A stretch of 64,000 nucleotides of DNA from G963708235 sp963708235. Its GTDB lineage: Bacteria; Actinomycetota; Acidimicrobiia; Spongiisociales; UBA5794. The stretch is taken from assembly GCA_963708235.1 (NCBI GenBank), contig OY970200.1, positions 310,001 to 374,000 of the forward strand, given 5' to 3'. Shown here piece by piece: positions 32,267-43,690 of the stretch. The notes under the pieces were generated by a model. It was not told the DNA's origin, did not search any database, and saw only the letters and a list, made by a program, of their open reading frames with translations. Within the stretch, counting starts at the first letter, position 1; each line of letters opens with the position of its first letter. Position numbers and translations under genes: made by a program.

Positions 32267-32743
32267 TCAGCGATCGGCGTTCTCCATGATCCGCAGCGCA
32301 TCGACCACCGTGGCGACCTCGGCGTCGGAGAGGGCGGCGTTGCGATGGATCAGGGTGTAGCTGCGCGGGGGCATCTCGCCATCGTGGATGCTCTCGATGG
32401 CGTCGTCGGCGTCGCCGGGGTCCCAGTCGGAGAAGGTGAACTCGTCCCGACCCTCCTCGACGTCGCGGCGCACCAGCCACGACATCGGGGCGACGTACGA
32501 ATAGAGGGGCCACCGGGTCTCGTTGCTGTGGCAGTCGTAACAAGCGGTGCGGGCGATCGCCTCCGCCTCGGAGTTCGGCCACACGGCGGCATCGACAACG
32601 GGCGGGTTCTCATGCCACCAGCCGTACGGCACGAGCTGGATGGCGAGGAACATCGCGGTCCCGGCCAGCACGACGACCTTGGCCGCCTTTCGCCATCGTG
32701 ATGGCGGCGGTGCGGCGCCTGTGCTCTGCCGTGTCGGGTCCAT
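32267..32743 (-). CDS. haem-binding domain protein (membrane-anchored, CxxCH)
   Basis: Protein of 158 residues with one N-terminal membrane anchor (VVVLAGTAMFLAIQLVP) and a periplasm-like haem-binding domain carrying a single c-type haem site ACYDCHSNETRWPLYS. The Trp-Pro after the haem site and the later GEMPPRSYTLIHRNAAL with a possible axial Met match the bacterial haem-binding domain family. It likely binds haem covalently outside the cell and could take part in electron transfer. Minus-strand gene between two plus-strand units; GAGGTGAAGG precedes the ATG. Confidence 0.88.
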   Translation of the reverse strand: MDPTRQSTGAAPPPSRWRKAAKVVVLAGTAMFLAIQLVPYGWWHENPPVVDAAVWPNSEAEAIARTACYDCHSNETRWPLYSYVAPMSWLVRRDVEEGRDEFTFSDWDPGDADDAIESIHDGEMPPRSYTLIHRNAALSDAEVATVVDALRIMENADR

Positions 32744-32844
32744 CCTTCACCTCGTTCCGGATCACTACCCGATGGGACCGAGTCTTGCACGCTCGCCGCA
32801 CCGTCCGCACACGTGAATCTCAGATACCGCCACAATGGCCGGTC

Positions 32845-34773
32845 ATGACCTCGTTCGCTCCAACCCGCAAGCTTGCCGCCGACGTCGCCGCCGCTGCCCC
32901 GGTCACCAGAACGCTGGCGGTGCTGGTGGTGGCGGCGACCGTCGCCTTCGATCCATGGGGTTATGCGCCGTTCGGGCCGGTCAAATGGTTGGTGGTGACC
33001 ACGCTGGCCCTGATTACGGCGGCGATCGCCGTCCGCACCGGGTTCGCCGTCCACCGCACCTCGGCTGCGGGATGGGTCGGGTTCCTGGTCTGGAGCGGGG
33101 CCGCCGCCGTCTTTGCGGTGGATCCGCTGCATGCCTGGATCGGCACCCCCGACCGGCGATTCGGCTGGCTGGCATGGCTATGTGGGGCGGCGGTGTTTCT
33201 CGCCGCACAGCAGGCCGCTGCTGCCACCGATCGTCGCATCGTGCTGCGCGGCGCCGTGGTCGCTGCGGCGGCGACCGCCGCCTATGGCCTGCTGGAGCTT
33301 GGCGGCGTCGAGCTGGCGGGTGTCACCAGCGGCGATCGGATCGGTGGAACCTTCGGTTCCGCCGCCTACCTCGCCGCCGCGTTGACATTGTTGATCCCGG
33401 CATCGGCGGTGGTTGCCGGTGACCCGTCCGAGCGGGCGCCGTGGCGCTGGGCGGCGGGTGCAGCGGTGATCGCCGGTCTTGTCGTCGCCGTCGCTTCGCA
33501 GACCCGGGCGGGGTGGGTCGGGTTGGTGGTGGCGGCAGCGGTCACCGCACCGGTCTGGTGGCGGTGGCTCCGCACCCGATCGTGGATGGCTGCGGTCCTG
33601 GCCGCGATCCTGGTGACGGTGGTGGTGTTCAGCCCGGTTGCCGAACGGGTCTCCTCGGCGGTGGACTTCGATGACGGTGGAGGGCGGGCCCGCATCGACG
33701 AATGGCGCATCGGTCTGGCTGCCTTCGCCGCCTACCCGGTGATCGGAAGCGGGCCCGAGGGATACCGGGTGGTGTTCCCCGACCACGTCGACGCCGACTA
33801 CGCCCGCCGCCACGGGCGGGAGGTGGCTCCCGACCGCGCCCACAACGGGATCCTCGATGTCGGGATCACCACCGGGCTACCCGGTGCCGCTCTGTACGTG
33901 GCGGCGGCGGCATGGCTGCTGGTTCGAAGCTGGCGCGGGGTGCGCCGCGGCGACATCCTCGTCATCGGGCTGGCCGGGGGAGTGGCCGGGTACCTCGTCC
34001 AGCAGCAGTTCCTCTTCCCGGTCGCCGAGATCGATCCGGTGTTCTGGGTGTTCGCCGGGATGCTCGTCGCGGCTACCCGACGCCAGGAGCCGTGGCTGAC
34101 GGTGCCGTCCTCGACCGCAGCGGCAGCGTTGATCGCAGGCCTTGCACTGCTGGTGGCGGTTGCCGGCGGGGCGGATGTTGCCGCCGACCATCGGGCGGCG
34201 ACCGCCCTCGACCGCAGCGCCGATGGCGATCATTCCGGGGCGCTCGCCGCCGCCGACCAGGCTCGTACCCTGCGACCGGATTCGATTCGCTACCACCTGG
34301 TGGCGGCGACCGTCGCCGCAGCGGCGGCGGACCCGGACGGGTTCGAAGCCGCCTTGGATCGCATCGAAACCGCCCGTGACCGGTCACCGGCCGATCCGCT
34401 GCTGGCCGCCCACCAGGCCAGGATCCTGCTCGATGCGGCGCGTCACAGCGGAGACGACGCTCTGCTGGCGGTGGCGCGCGAGGCGTGGCGGCAGCGGACG
34501 GTCACCGACCCTTCCCACGCAGGTCATCAGCTCGAATACGGCGTGGCGTTGGCGGTATCCGGCGACACCGCGGCCGCCGAGACGGCGTGGATCGCCGCCG
34601 CCGATCTGGCGCCCGGCAGTGTCGCCCCGTTGCGCAATCTGGCCACCCTGTATCTGGATTCCGGGGAAGCCGACCGGGCGGCGACGATGGTGGCACGGGC
34701 GCTCACCATCGCACCGGAGGACCCGACGCTGCTCGATCTCGAGGCTCGGATCGACACCGCAGGAACATCGTGA
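32845..34773 (+). CDS. O-antigen ligase/polymerase-like membrane protein with C-terminal TPR
   Basis: Polytopic membrane protein of 642 residues. Roughly ten hydrophobic spans occupy the first 430 residues, with the Wzy_C/O-antigen-ligase-type loop between them (SQTRAGWVGLVVAA, then WRIGLAAFAAYPVIGSGPEG, and HNGILDVGITTGLPGAALY). The C-terminal 200 residues are helical TPR-like repeats (GALAAADQARTLRPDSIRYH; NLATLYLDSGEADRAATMVA). This combination is common in actinobacterial proteins annotated as O-antigen ligase family; the real glycan substrate is unknown. The TGA overlaps the ATG of the following sigma factor (TGATG), so they are co-translated, which ties this envelope protein to the sigma-factor unit. 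Confidence 0.85.
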   Translation: MTSFAPTRKLAADVAAAAPVTRTLAVLVVAATVAFDPWGYAPFGPVKWLVVTTLALITAAIAVRTGFAVHRTSAAGWVGFLVWSGAAAVFAVDPLHAWIGTPDRRFGWLAWLCGAAVFLAAQQAAAATDRRIVLRGAVVAAAATAAYGLLELGGVELAGVTSGDRIGGTFGSAAYLAAALTLLIPASAVVAGDPSERAPWRWAAGAAVIAGLVVAVASQTRAGWVGLVVAAAVTAPVWWRWLRTRSWMAAVLAAILVTVVVFSPVAERVSSAVDFDDGGGRARIDEWRIGLAAFAAYPVIGSGPEGYRVVFPDHVDADYARRHGREVAPDRAHNGILDVGITTGLPGAALYVAAAAWLLVRSWRGVRRGDILVIGLAGGVAGYLVQQQFLFPVAEIDPVFWVFAGMLVAATRRQEPWLTVPSSTAAAALIAGLALLVAVAGGADVAADHRAATALDRSADGDHSGALAAADQARTLRPDSIRYHLVAATVAAAAADPDGFEAALDRIETARDRSPADPLLAAHQARILLDAARHSGDDALLAVAREAWRQRTVTDPSHAGHQLEYGVALAVSGDTAAAETAWIAAADLAPGSVAPLRNLATLYLDSGEADRAATMVARALTIAPEDPTLLDLEARIDTAGTS

Positions 34774-35348
34774 TGTCTCGGAGCGAACCAACCAGGGGCG
34801 CCAGGCGTGTATCAGTCGTGGATCAGAACACGACAACGGCAGAGAGGCCTGTGGTTACCCAACCCGTACCCAGGGAGGCGAGGCCGGACTTCTCCGCCTT
34901 CTACCGCGACGCCTACCCGTCGGTGGCCCGTGCCCTGGGTGCCACGCTCGGCAACTACGAACTCGGAGCGGAGGCCACCGACGAGGCCATGGCCCGCGCC
35001 TATGCCCGATGGCAGACCGTCCGCGACTACGACAACCCTCCCGGTTGGGTCTACCGGGTGGGGCTGAACTGGGCCCGATCACTCCACCGCAAACTTCGGC
35101 CCCGTCACGGTTGGCATCAGGTCAGCGTGGTCGAGCCACCCACCATCACCGACCCCGCCATCGACGAGGCACTCCGGGAGCTCCATCTCCCGTTGCGCTC
35201 GGTGGTGGTGTGCCGGTTCCTGCTCGATTGGTCCACCGACACCACCGCCGACGCTTTGAACATCCGGCCAGGAACGGTCAAGAGCCGGCTCCACCGGGCG
35301 ATGCGCCTTCTCGAAGGCAAGCTTGCCCACATGCATCATGGAGCGTGA
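34773..35348 (+). CDS. ECF-type RNA polymerase sigma factor (SigE family)
   Basis: Alternative sigma factor of 191 residues. An N-terminal extension of about 35 residues precedes sigma region 2 (FSAFYRDAYPSVARALGATL, then ARAYARWQTVRDYDNPPGWV) and region 4 (ELHLPLRSVVVCRFLLDWST, TADALNIRPGTVKSRLHRAM). Absence of region 3 and the YRVGLNWARS segment fit the SigE/ECF41-like actinobacterial group. It lies between the O-antigen-ligase-like gene (start overlaps its stop) and a membrane-anchored protein that begins one base after the sigma stop; the latter would be the natural candidate for its regulator. Confidence 0.9.
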   Translation: MSRSEPTRGARRVSVVDQNTTTAERPVVTQPVPREARPDFSAFYRDAYPSVARALGATLGNYELGAEATDEAMARAYARWQTVRDYDNPPGWVYRVGLNWARSLHRKLRPRHGWHQVSVVEPPTITDPAIDEALRELHLPLRSVVVCRFLLDWSTDTTADALNIRPGTVKSRLHRAMRLLEGKLAHMHHGA

Positions 35349-35349
35349 G

Positions 35350-36944
35350 ATGAACACGACGGAGCGGCTCGCCGCCCACATGGAGGAACTCGATCATGCC
35401 CAGGTCCGTGGCACCGGAGTGGAGGCCGTGATGGAAGCCGGACGTCGACACAACCGCCGACGCACCCTTGCCATGTCCGGTCTCGCCGTCGTCGCCGTGG
35501 TCGGTCTAGCCGCCGGCGCCAACGCCCTGCAGTCGGCGATCACCGATGAAGGCGGCGATGTCGCCGCCGACAACGACCTCACCCTTTCCGCCGGAGAGAT
35601 TACGTGGAGCGGCTACGAGTCCCCGGTCGGCAACGCCACTTTCGTCACCGACGGCGGCACCGTCTATGCGCTCACCACTGCTCCGGGCACCAGGGGGATG
35701 CAGCCCGGTGAGGCACCCCAGGCGATCTTCACCACCACCGACGGCGAATCGTGGACCCACCAGGTCCTGGGTGGCGACGTGTGGGTCAGCGACCTCGATA
35801 TCGACGACGGGGTGCTCTATGCCATCGGTACCGCACCGGGGGTGTCGCTCCTCGAGGGTGACGGTTCGATCCGGATCTCGACCAGCGACGACCAGGGACT
35901 CAACTGGTCCGCCACCGATGTCCCGCTCGCCGCTTCGGCCTCTGTGGGCGGTCTCCCGGTCGACGGCGCCTGGACCAACGCCTCGATCGCCGCCGGTGAC
36001 GGTGCGGTGGTGGCGCTGGTCAACACCGAGCTGTGGGGCGACTACACGTCGCTGGTGCCGCCAGAGTTCACCCGGGGGGCGGTCGAGGTGGTTGCCACCG
36101 ACGACGGGGTCAAGGTCGTCGACTGGGATGCGGTCTCGGCTGCCCAGGCGGGGTGTGGTGGGGATCTCGGGTTCGATCTTGCTCGGCGCAACGGGGCCGA
36201 ACCGGCGGCGGAGCCGGCGAAGCAGCAGGACGGCGAGTGTGCCGGTGTGTTCCAGTTCGATCCGAGGACCGACGACCGGTTCACGGTCTACTCCGCCACC
36301 TGGGAGGAGCTCGGGATCGAAGCGGGGACTCCCCGGGTGTCCGAGATGTTCGTCTCGACCGGCGGCGGGGCCTTCGAAGCGGTGGAGACGCCGATCCCGT
36401 CGTCCTCGAGCGCCCGGGTCGTCCGGGTCGAGGGCGGCTTCCTCGTCTACCTCAGTGAGCAGGGAACCACCGCTGCGTGGTTCTCCTCCGACGGGAGAAC
36501 CTGGAGGCGACCGCCGAACTCCCGGCGATGCAATGGGTGATCGATGCCGGTTCGGTCGGCGATCGCCTGGTGGTCATCGGTGCCAACAACGAGGTTGGGG
36601 TCGTCGCAAGCGCCCCGGTCTCCGGTGGACCCTGGGAGGTGCAGGAATTGCAGGTCCCCGGTGTGCAGCAGGGCTTCGTCAACGGAGGGGACGTCGGTCC
36701 CGCCGGGGTGGCGGTCGCCCTGCAGGAGTTCGACGAGGGCTCCGGCGACATCGGGCGATCGGTCATCCTCCACAGCCCGGACCTGGAGACCTGGACCGAG
36801 TCGTCACTGGTCGATGTGCTCGGCCCACGGCGCGGCGGAGTCAGCGCGGTGGTCGTCACCGACGACCGTGTCGACGTCTCGGTCGTCCTCAGCGATGCGA
36901 ACCCTCAGGTCACCCGCTTGTGGGCCACGACCGCAAGCGGCTGA
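35350..36944 (+). CDS. membrane-anchored exo-sialidase/BNR-like propeller protein, possible sigma-factor regulator (single frameshift)
   Basis: Begins one base after the sigma-factor stop. The N-terminal 40 residues are cytoplasmic and charged (ERLAAHMEELDHAQVRGTG), then one membrane helix (RTLAMSGLAVVAVVGLAAGA), then about 480 extracytoplasmic residues with Asp-box-like repeats (FTTTDGESWTHQV, STSDDQGLNWSATD, FSSDGRTW). Topology is that of a transmembrane anti-sigma factor, but no zinc-finger motif HxxxCxxC is seen. The frame breaks at about 36503-36507: adding one G after TGG gives DGRTW-EATAELPAMQWVIDAGS and the coding continues in the next frame to 36944. I read it as one gene with a one-base deletion in the sequence. 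The regulatory role is inference from position. Confidence 0.72.
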
Positions 36945-37028
36945 GCGGAACCTCCCTGCGGCGGCACCACATACGGCCCTCCGCCACGAAAGGCCCATTG
37001 ACCCTGGCGGTGAGGGCTCCAGATCCTC

Positions 37029-37034
37029 TACCGT
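37029..37034 (+). promoter_or_regulatory. -10 box for the universal stress protein gene
   Basis: TACCGT about 34 bases before the ATG at 37068, which has its own GGAGGG ribosome-binding site; a short 5' leader of some 25-30 bases is predicted. Confidence 0.35.
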
Positions 37035-37067
37035 GGCGGTACGAGCGAGATCACAGGAGGGTGAACG

Positions 37068-37466
37068 ATGGCGATCATCGTCGGGTATCTGTCAGCCAAG
37101 CGCGGTGAAGCGGCGCTGGCCCTCGCAATCGAGGAAGCCAAGCTCCGCAACACCAATCTGGTGGTCGTCCACTCCCTGCAAGGTGGCGCCCGCGCCGACG
37201 ATGACGAGGTCATCGGTAGCGACCGGGAGTTGAGAGACCTCGAGGCCCGGCTCGCCGGCGAGGGCGTCCCCGCTTCGGTGCACAACTACGTGCGGGGCAA
37301 CGATCCGGCCAAGGATCTGATCATGGCGGCCGAGGAGTTCGACGGGGAACTGATCGTCATCGGTCTGCGCAAGCGGACCTCGGCGGGGAAGTTCCTGCTC
37401 GGATCCAACGCCCACGACATCCTGATGGACGCCCCCTGCCCGGTCCTGACCGTACGCGCCGGCTGA
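37068..37466 (+). CDS. universal stress protein (UspA family)
   Basis: Cytoplasmic stress protein of 132 residues with a single Usp domain. It starts MAIIVGYLSAKRGEAALALA and ends with the nucleotide-binding signature IVIGLRKRTSAGKFLLGSNA followed by HDILMDAPCPVLTVRAG. The G-x2-G-x9-G-S/T motif of ATP-binding Usp proteins is present in the form GLRKRT..GKFLLGSNA, so ATP binding is possible. GGAGGG stands 8 bases before the ATG. It is alone between a plus-strand gene end and a convergent rhodanese. Confidence 0.93.
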   Translation: MAIIVGYLSAKRGEAALALAIEEAKLRNTNLVVVHSLQGGARADDDEVIGSDRELRDLEARLAGEGVPASVHNYVRGNDPAKDLIMAAEEFDGELIVIGLRKRTSAGKFLLGSNAHDILMDAPCPVLTVRAG

Positions 37467-37511
37467 GCGGTTCGCCCCAGTGGCCCTCGATCCCAACCGG
37501 CGGTCAGCGGG

Positions 37512-37922
37512 TCAGGTCGTCAAGGCGAAGCCTTCGTCGATCCATCCCTCGACACCCCCGATCATCTTCTTGACCGGTCGGCCCAGTTGCGCAAAGCGGA
37601 GCGCCGCCTTGTCGGCCCCGTTGCAGTGCGGGCCGGCGCAGTAGACCACGAACACCGTGTCCACCGGATACGAGACGAGGTTGCGTTCCACGATACGCCC
37701 GTGGGGGAGGTTGACCGCCCCCGGGACGTGGCCCTCGGCGTACAGATCCGGGCTGCGGACATCGAGCAGGACGAAGTCCGGAGCGCCGGTGTCCATCGAC
37801 TGGTGGACGTCCCAACAGTCGGTTTCGAAGCGCAGCAAGGCCGAGAAGTGCCCGGCCGCCTCGTCGGGCGGTGCCGGTTCGACCTGGGTGACGGCCGATC
37901 GGTGCGGGTGCGGAATGGGCAC
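37512..37922 (-). CDS. rhodanese-like domain protein
   Basis: Single rhodanese domain protein of 136 residues, probably a cytoplasmic sulfurtransferase or thiol carrier. Family landmarks: DFVLLDVRSPDLYAEGHVPG, AVNLPHGRI, the active-site loop VYCAGPHCNGADKAALR with Cys as the persulfide residue, and the C-terminal GGVEGWIDEGFAL. The active-site loop CAGPHCNGA differs from the CRxGxR loop of canonical thiosulfate sulfurtransferases and is shared with a subset of single-domain rhodaneses. GAGGAGG lies about 13 bases before the ATG. Confidence 0.9.
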   Translation of the reverse strand: MPIPHPHRSAVTQVEPAPPDEAAGHFSALLRFETDCWDVHQSMDTGAPDFVLLDVRSPDLYAEGHVPGAVNLPHGRIVERNLVSYPVDTVFVVYCAGPHCNGADKAALRFAQLGRPVKKMIGGVEGWIDEGFALTT

Positions 37923-38045
37923 GGACGGTCCTCCTCGGGAGGTTCTGGTCGGACAGACCCATGATGGCAGCGGGATTCCCGGCCGTCATCGCCCGACGTC
38001 TCCCTCGTTTCCGGCACCCTGCCGCCGGCTTCCCGAAACGAACCC

Positions 38046-38073
38046 TTGACTCTCGGTTGATCGAGGTTAAGTT
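38046..38073 (+). promoter_or_regulatory. possible promoter of the M36 peptidase gene
   Basis: TTGACT at 38046-38051 and TAAGTT at 38068-38073 with a 16-base spacer, in a comparatively AT-rich patch 93 bases before the start codon. Confidence 0.3.
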
Positions 38074-38165
38074 TCGCCGTCTGGCCGCAGCGCGTACGGT
38101 CGAGATCTGATGTTCTCTTCTGGCTGCGGTCGGCATGTATTGCTCGACAAGGGAGAGAGAGCCAC

Positions 38166-40939
38166 ATGCGATCGAAGCCGTTCTGGCTGGCCGTCGTGCT
38201 CGCCATCGCACTCGTACCGCTACCGGTAGGAGCCACACAGGAAGAGGCGCCACCGCCGGGGCTGGACATGTTGTCCGCACCGAGCGACGGCGACCCGGTC
38301 GACCTCGCCATTGCCTTCATCCAGGATGAAGCAGCCACCTACGGGGTGAGTCGCGCCGACGTCGCCGATCTTGCCGTGCGTTCCAGCTACACCAGCAAGC
38401 ATAACGGGGTGACCCACGTCAACCTGATGCAGCGCTACGACGGTCTGGAAGTGTTTGGCGCCACCGCCACGGTCAACTTCACCGCCGACGGCAGCGTGCT
38501 GTTCGTGGGGGAAAACCTCGTGGACGGTCTCAAGATCGCCTCTGACGATCTCGAGGTCGACGCCGACGCCGCCGTCGCCGCAGCTGCAGCCGGGCTCGGT
38601 CTCGATGCCCCCAGCGGGTTGCGGGTGTTGAGCAGCGAGGATGACGACTCGCAGGAGACCGTGTTCTCCAGCGCCGGAATCTCGGACGAGCCGATCCCGG
38701 CCCGCCTCGGGTACCAGGCGACGTCCTCCGGTCTCCGGCTCGCCTGGCAGCTCGTGATCGACGATTCCGACTCGGCTCATCTGTGGAACGCCACCGTCGA
38801 CGCCGACACCGGCAGTCTGCTCGCCGCCGAGGACTGGACGATCCATCACAACGCCGAAGAGCTCCGCGCCAACATGGCGACCGCGCTCGGTTCCGCCAAC
38901 TTCTCGGCTTCGGCGCTGGTCGACCTGACTCCGGTGCTGCCACCGAATCAGGCCATAGACGGGTCCAAGTACAACGTCTATGCGTTCCCCTCGGAGAGCC
39001 CCAACGACGGCCCGCGCTACATCGTGACCAATCCGGCCGAAGCCACGGCATCGCCGTTCGGTTGGAACGACACCGACGGTGTCCCCGGCCCCGAGTCGAC
39101 GCGGACCACGGGCAACAACGTCCACGCCTACTCGGACCGTGACGCCAACAACTCCCCCGACCCGGGAAGCGACTCCGACGGTGGGCCGACGCTCAACTTC
39201 GACTTCCCGTTGGACCTGACCGAGCATTCACCCAACTACATGGATGCCATGGTGACCAACCTGTACTACTGGAACAACATCACCCACGATGTGCTCTACC
39301 TGTACGGGTTCGACGAGGTCTCCGGCAACTTCCAGGTCAACAACTACGGTCGTGGTGGTGTCGGCGGCGACATCGTCCGTGCCGAGGCGGCAGACGGCGG
39401 CGGAACCAACAACGCCAACTTCTCCACCCCGGCCGCCGATGGTGGCGCACCTCGGATGCAGATGTACCTGTGGCCTGGCGCCCAGTTCGGTCTGCCCAAT
39501 GCGGTGACGATCGGCTCCGGCCCGGCGGCAGGGACCTACACCGGTTCGTTCGCCCGCTCTACCCCGTCCCCGACCAATGCCGGCACCGCCGGCAACCTGG
39601 TGCTCGTCGACGACGGTGTCGACGCCGGGGGCGACGGATGTACGGCGTATGTGGTGCCCGCAGGGTCCATCGCCGTGGTCGACCGGACCAGCGTCTGCAA
39701 CTACTACGTCCAGGGCAAGAACGCCCAGGCGGCAGGTGCCGTGGCGATGGTCGTCGCCAACAACGCCGCCGGCACCCCACCGATCATGACCGGCAGCATG
39801 GTCGACCCGGTCGGGATCCCGACCCTCATGGTCAACCAGGCCGACGGCGCCACCATCAAGGCGGCGCTGCCGGTGGCGGGAAGCGTCCATCGCAACCAGG
39901 CGTCCCGGCCGATCCGTGACGGCGACCTCGATGCCGGCATCGTGATCCACGAGTACGGCCATGGGGTCTCGCTCCGCCTCACCGGCGGACCGGGTATCAA
40001 CTGCCTCAGCGGCAACGAGCAGATGGGCGAGGGTTGGTCCGACTACCTCGGCCTCGCCATGTTGCTCCGGCCGGAGCTCGACGATCCACAGGCTCGCGCG
40101 GTCTGGTCCCCTACGCCCTGTTCCAGGACAGCCGCGCCGGCAACGGGCTGCGCCCGCGGCCCTACTCGCGGAACATGAACATCCAGCCGTTCACCTACGA
40201 CATGATCAAGACCGGCGGGTGGCTCAACGGCACCTCGCTGGCGGTTCCCCACGGGATCGGTCATGCCTGGGCAGCCGTGCTGTGGGACATGACCTGGGAT
40301 CTCATCGACGAGCACGGGTTCAACGAGAACATCTACGAGCCGTGGAACACCGGCGGGAACAATCTCGCCTACCAGCTCGTCGTCGACGGGATGAAGCTCC
40401 AGGGATGCGGACCCGGCTTCGGGGTGGGTCGGTCGGCGATCATCGCCGCCGACCTGGCGCTGACCGGTGGTGAGAACTACTGCACGCTGTGGCGTTCCTT
40501 CGCCCGTCGCGGGCTCGGGTTCAGCGCCATCCAGGGCACCACCGACCGTAACGACAACACCCAGGCGTTCGATCTTCCGGCCGAGTGTGTGCGCAACCAG
40601 TCACGCACCCAGCTTCTCGGTGAGAACGAGGTCGGGGGCGGGGACGTCGACGGAACCGGGGACGCCCGCATCTCGTGGGATCAGTCCGGCAAGGTGTGCT
40701 TCGACATCCGGGTCAAGAACATCGCCACGGCGACGGCGGCGCACATCCACTCCGGTGGCCACGGGGTCAACGGCCCGGTGGTGGTCGACTTCAATGTCGG
40801 CGCCAACGGTCTCAAGGGATGTGTGACCGGCGCCAGCCAGGCACTGCTCAACGACATCCGGACCAACCCGACCCAGTACTACGTCAATGTCCACAACGCC
40901 GACTTCCCAGGCGGTGCGGTGCGAGGCCAGCTCAAGTAG
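38166..40939 (+). CDS. secreted M36 (fungalysin-type) zinc metallopeptidase with PA insert and C-terminal CHRD domain (single frameshift)
   Basis: Exported protease of about 925 residues. Signal peptide (FWLAVVLAIALVPLPVGAT), FTP-like propeptide, then the M36 catalytic domain with a PA domain inserted (YVVPAGSIAVVDRTSVCNYY, KNAQAAGAVAMVVANNAAG). The zinc site is IVIHEYGHGVSLRLTGG (HExxH about residue 595) and the third ligand Glu is in EQMGEGWSDYLGL. At about 40093-40102 (a CGCGCG stretch) the frame is lost; it resumes in the next frame with RGLVPYALFQDSRAGNGLR and runs to 40939. The last 110 residues form a CHRD domain (AAHIHSGGHGVNGPVVVDF, YYVNVHNADFPGGAVRGQL). I treat it as one gene with a probable one-base deletion. 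AGGGAGAG precedes the ATG. Confidence 0.83.
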
Positions 40940-40965
40940 CCGGAGCCAACCGCAATGTGTGACGA

Positions 40966-41003
40966 GAGGGGTTCCCGACCGGTACGCCGGTCGGGAACCC
41001 CTC
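40966..41003 (+). terminator. 17-bp perfect terminator hairpin with TACG loop
   Basis: GAGGGGTTCCCGACCGG (40966-40982) pairs with CCGGTCGGGAACCCCTC (40987-41003) around TACG, a UNCG-class tetraloop in RNA. It begins 26 bases after the M36 peptidase stop. Confidence 0.85.
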
Positions 41004-41114
41004 CGCTCTGTGGGGCTCGACCTGTCGCCGGCAACGGGTCGGACGAAGTACCCATGTGGACACCATAAGCTGGCCGACTGAACCTGTGTAATCCCTACTT
41101 GGAGGCTCCCCAAC

Positions 41115-41531
41115 ATGCGTCGTCTGCTCGCTGCTGTGGTTGTGGCTGGTGTCGTACTTGTCGGTTGCGGTGGCAGCGACGACGCCGCCACCGACACCTT
41201 CCACCAGGTGGAGATCACCGACTTCGACTATCTCCCGGCCGATCTGTCGGTGCCCGCCGGGGAAGAGGTGACCGTCTCGCTGGAGAACACCGGGTCGATC
41301 ACCCATGAATGGATCATCCTCGAACAGGGCGTCGTCATCACCGACGAAGAGGAGTTCCCCGAGGACGTCTGGGCGTGGGAGTCGAACTTCTGGGGCCAGG
41401 AGCTGACCGCCGGCCAGGGCAGCAGCTTCAACTTCACCGCCCCTGCCGAGCCCGGGACGTACCAGATCATCTGCGCCATCCCCGGCCACCTTTCCGCCGG
41501 AATGGTCGGCGAGCTCACCGTCGAAGGCTGA
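41115..41531 (+). CDS. cupredoxin-like (plastocyanin-family) lipoprotein
   Basis: Blue-copper-type lipoprotein of 138 residues. The signal peptide ends in the lipobox VVLVGCGGS (Cys about residue 18). The cupredoxin fold follows, with copper ligands His in GSITHEWIIL, and Cys-His-Met in QIICAIPGHLSAGMVGELTV. It should be a membrane-tethered electron carrier or copper-binding protein outside the cell. GGAGG stands about 11 bases before the ATG. It stands alone between two terminator/repeat regions. Confidence 0.92.
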   Translation: MRRLLAAVVVAGVVLVGCGGSDDAATDTFHQVEITDFDYLPADLSVPAGEEVTVSLENTGSITHEWIILEQGVVITDEEEFPEDVWAWESNFWGQELTAGQGSSFNFTAPAEPGTYQIICAIPGHLSAGMVGELTVEG

Positions 41532-41567
41532 TCGCCCCCGCTTTCCGATCTCCCGCAGGCGTCCGCA

Positions 41568-41675
41568 GCGCTCCGCCCCGTCTGCGTCCGCAAGCGTCCT
41601 TTTTTTGGCCCTCCCCGCCCGGGGGGTGGGGTGCCTCCGAGGTTCTGGGAGGAGGCGGGGCGGGGCGCGAGCTCG
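41568..41675. repeat. GC-rich intergenic repeat, distant copy
   Basis: Shares GCGCTCCGCCCCGTCTGCGT, GCAAGCGTCC, TTTGGCCCTCCCCGCC and GTGCCTCCGAGGTTCTGGGA plus GGAGGCGGGGCGGGGCGCGA with the repeats at 7.2-7.9 kb. The rest of the 300-base gap up to 41829 shows no gene. Confidence 0.7.
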
Positions 41676-41829
41676 ATGTCCGTTTCGCTCGGAGTGTCAA
41701 CGACGGCCCTTCGAGCAGGGTTGCGCCCTCGCTCCTGCTCGGACCTCACGCGACAGGTCTGGACGCCAGGGTCGCACGGGCTCTCTGGTCGATGGCGAGA
41801 CCCACGAGCTCGACAGGTAGCCGACGGGG

Positions 41830-43686
<1,857 letters not shown>

Positions 43687-43690
<4 letters not shown>

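Noticed and set aside
36945..37067. DosR-like box upstream of the universal stress protein gene
   Set aside because: Only a partial GGCCCT half-site could be found, with no matching partner.
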